A stretch of 20,000 bases of DNA from Deinococcus murrayi DSM 11303 (GTDB lineage: Bacteria; Deinococcota; Deinococci; Deinococcales; Deinococcaceae): NCBI RefSeq assembly GCF_000482805.1, contig NZ_AXWT01000029.1, positions 1 through 20,000 of the forward strand. The letters run 5' to 3'. Position numbers and translations under genes: made by a program. Positions 18,680 through 20,000 of the stretch are shown here, in pieces. The number at the start of each line of letters is the position of its first letter. The stretch's first letter is position 1. The notes beneath the pieces are model-generated. The model ran no database searches and was not told the origin of the DNA. It saw only the letters and a list, made by a program, of their open reading frames with translations.

Positions 18680-20000
18680 TTACTGGCCCTGGCCCGCCGT
18701 GTAGCCCGCTTGACTGTCAAAGGTGTAGAGGTGCTCAGTCTTCACGAAATCAAGGCCCTCTTCCGCGACCCGCGTCAGCAGGGCCAAGACGTCCGCATGG
18801 GTGGGCACCCCCTCGCCGCGCCACAGGAAGCGGCAGCGCCAGTGGTCCGAGCGGTTCGTCTCCGGCAGGCCCTGCGGCCAGACCTTCACGCCGCGGTTGG
18901 AAATCATATCGAGCCGCCAGTTCTCGCCCTCCGCCCGCTGCAAGCGCTCTCCCAGAACATCGGGCTGACGGTCCGCGTCCGTCCACTCCAGGAAGACGTC
19001 GGTGCCGACGAGGACCTTTTCGGCGCGGGGGCGGTCACTGAGCTGCACCTGAATCCGCGAGGCGGCTTCCCCCTGCACGGCGGGCAGGCGCTCTGGAAGC
19101 TGCCCCAGGCGCGCGATGACAGCGTCGGCAAAGGCCTGGGTGCCCACCCGGCGGGTGGTGTGCTCGCCCGCGATGTCCCCGGTGTGGATGCCGTCTTCCA
19201 GGGTCCGCAGCCAGGCATTCTGGACCCGCGCCGCCACGTCGCCCTGGCCGATGTGCGTGAGCATGAGCGCCGCCGCGTTCAGCAGCCCGCTGGGGTTGGC
19301 CTTGTCCTGTCCGGCGATGTCGGGGGCCGAGCCGTGCACGGCCTCGAAGAGGGCAACCGTCTCCCCGATGTTGGCGCTGCCGCCCAGCCCCACCGACCCG
19401 GCCACTTCCGAAGCGATGTCCGAGAGGATGTCGCCATACAGGTTGAGGGTCACAATCACGTCGAAGTTCTCTGGCCGCGCTCCCAGCCGCGCCGCCCCGA
19501 TGTCGATAATCAGGTGGTCGGTGGCCAGCTCCGGGTATTCCCGCGCTACCTCGTCAAAGACCCGGTGAAACAGCCCGTCGGTGAGCTTCATGATGTTGTC
19601 CTTGCTCATCGCGGTGACCTTGCGCCGCCCGTGGGCGCGGGCGTACTCGAAGGCGTAGCGAATCACCCGCTCGCAACCCTGGCGGGTGACCAGCTTGAGG
19701 CACTGGTAGACCTCGTCGGTTTGGCGGTGCTCGATGCCCGCGTAGAGGTCTTCTTCGTTCTCGCGGACTATCACCAGGTCCATCTGCGGGTGGTGGGTGG
19801 CGACAAAGGGAGCGTAGGCCCGCGCCGGGCGCACGTTGGCATACAGGCCGAGCGCCTTACGCAAGGTCACGTTCACGCTCTTGTAGCCGCCCCCCTGCGG
19901 GGTGGTGATGGGGCCTTTGAGCAGGACTCCGGTGCGGCGCAGTTCCTCCCAGGCGTCCGGGGCGACGCCCGACGACACGCCGCGCAGGTAGACTTCCTGC
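18680..20000 (-). CDS. icd: Isocitrate dehydrogenase, Thermus type (5' end outside window)
   Basis: The enzyme oxidises isocitrate to 2-oxoglutarate in the TCA cycle; the Thermus relative uses NADP. The frame is open to the right edge (…QEVYLRG, then VSSGVAPDAWEELRRTGVLLKGP), so about 75 N-terminal residues, including the GDGIGPE start motif, lie outside. Visible motifs are the substrate serine segment YKSVNVTLRKALGLYANVRP, VRENEEDLYAGIEH, TAMSKDNIMKLTDG, the metal-aspartate segment NLYGDILSDIASEVAGSVGLGGSANIG (over about 27 residues) and FEAVHGSAPDIAGQDKANPS. Beyond the usual C-terminus is an extra domain of about 120 residues (GTDVFLEW, DMISNRGVKVWP, DHWRCRFLWRGEG, ending QAGYTAGQGQ), as in Thermus thermophilus. 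Codon use and GC match the neighbours. Confidence 0.95.
   Translation of the reverse strand, partial: QEVYLRGVSSGVAPDAWEELRRTGVLLKGPITTPQGGGYKSVNVTLRKALGLYANVRPARAYAPFVATHHPQMDLVIVRENEEDLYAGIEHRQTDEVYQCLKLVTRQGCERVIRYAFEYARAHGRRKVTAMSKDNIMKLTDGLFHRVFDEVAREYPELATDHLIIDIGAARLGARPENFDVIVTLNLYGDILSDIASEVAGSVGLGGSANIGETVALFEAVHGSAPDIAGQDKANPSGLLNAAALMLTHIGQGDVAARVQNAWLRTLEDGIHTGDIAGEHTTRRVGTQAFADAVIARLGQLPERLPAVQGEAASRIQVQLSDRPRAEKVLVGTDVFLEWTDADRQPDVLGERLQRAEGENWRLDMISNRGVKVWPQGLPETNRSDHWRCRFLWRGEGVPTHADVLALLTRVAEEGLDFVKTEHLYTFDSQAGYTAGQGQ

Overview
This window looks like chromosomal DNA from a Deinococcus species or a close relative. The evidence is strongly GC-rich DNA, a 16S rRNA gene not followed by 23S, a CarD that reads almost like the Thermus protein, a Thermus-type isocitrate dehydrogenase with the extra C-terminal domain, and a DdrA/Rad52-like protein. 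No phage, insertion sequence, plasmid or CRISPR signature was seen. Most of the region is housekeeping genome with a few lineage-specific genes.

Layout. At 1-28 lies the 3' end of 16S rRNA with its anti-Shine-Dalgarno. A strong terminator hairpin follows, then carD, read toward the rRNA gene. Next is an E1-like adenylyltransferase (moeB/thiF/hesA family), divergent from an operon-like run on the + strand: a divergent PlsY-family acyltransferase that overlaps a TPR membrane protein by 4 bases, then a secreted stalk-domain protein. At 6199-8266 on the - strand is a tightly overlapping ubiX-ispD-ispE operon, giving two steps of the MEP isoprenoid pathway plus flavin prenyltransferase. A 437-base non-coding region with GC-rich hairpins separates it from a cytochrome P450. 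A two-gene unit follows: a DdrA/Rad52-like protein and a metallophosphoesterase. Then come tRNA-Asp and tRNA-Phe with a textbook promoter and terminator. The right part holds alaS, an orphan response regulator with a SARP-like output domain, a YtcJ-type amidohydrolase, yebC, a beta-carbonic anhydrase, and icd, which runs off the right edge.

Regulation. The clearest window-wide pattern is a TANNNT (-10-like) hexamer 5 to 10 bases upstream of the start codon of nearly every first gene of a transcription unit, usually with no Shine-Dalgarno. This is the leaderless mRNA architecture reported for Deinococcus. yebC and carD are exceptions and carry Shine-Dalgarno-like sequences. The tRNA unit instead has a consensus TTGACA / 17 bp / TATCTT promoter.

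The most interesting item is the DdrA/Rad52-like gene at 9984-10586, coupled to a metallophosphoesterase. It may be a second, divergent single-strand-annealing-type DNA-repair protein. No completely new multi-gene system was recognised. The PlsY-like / TPR membrane / stalk-domain cluster is the other uncharacterised part.
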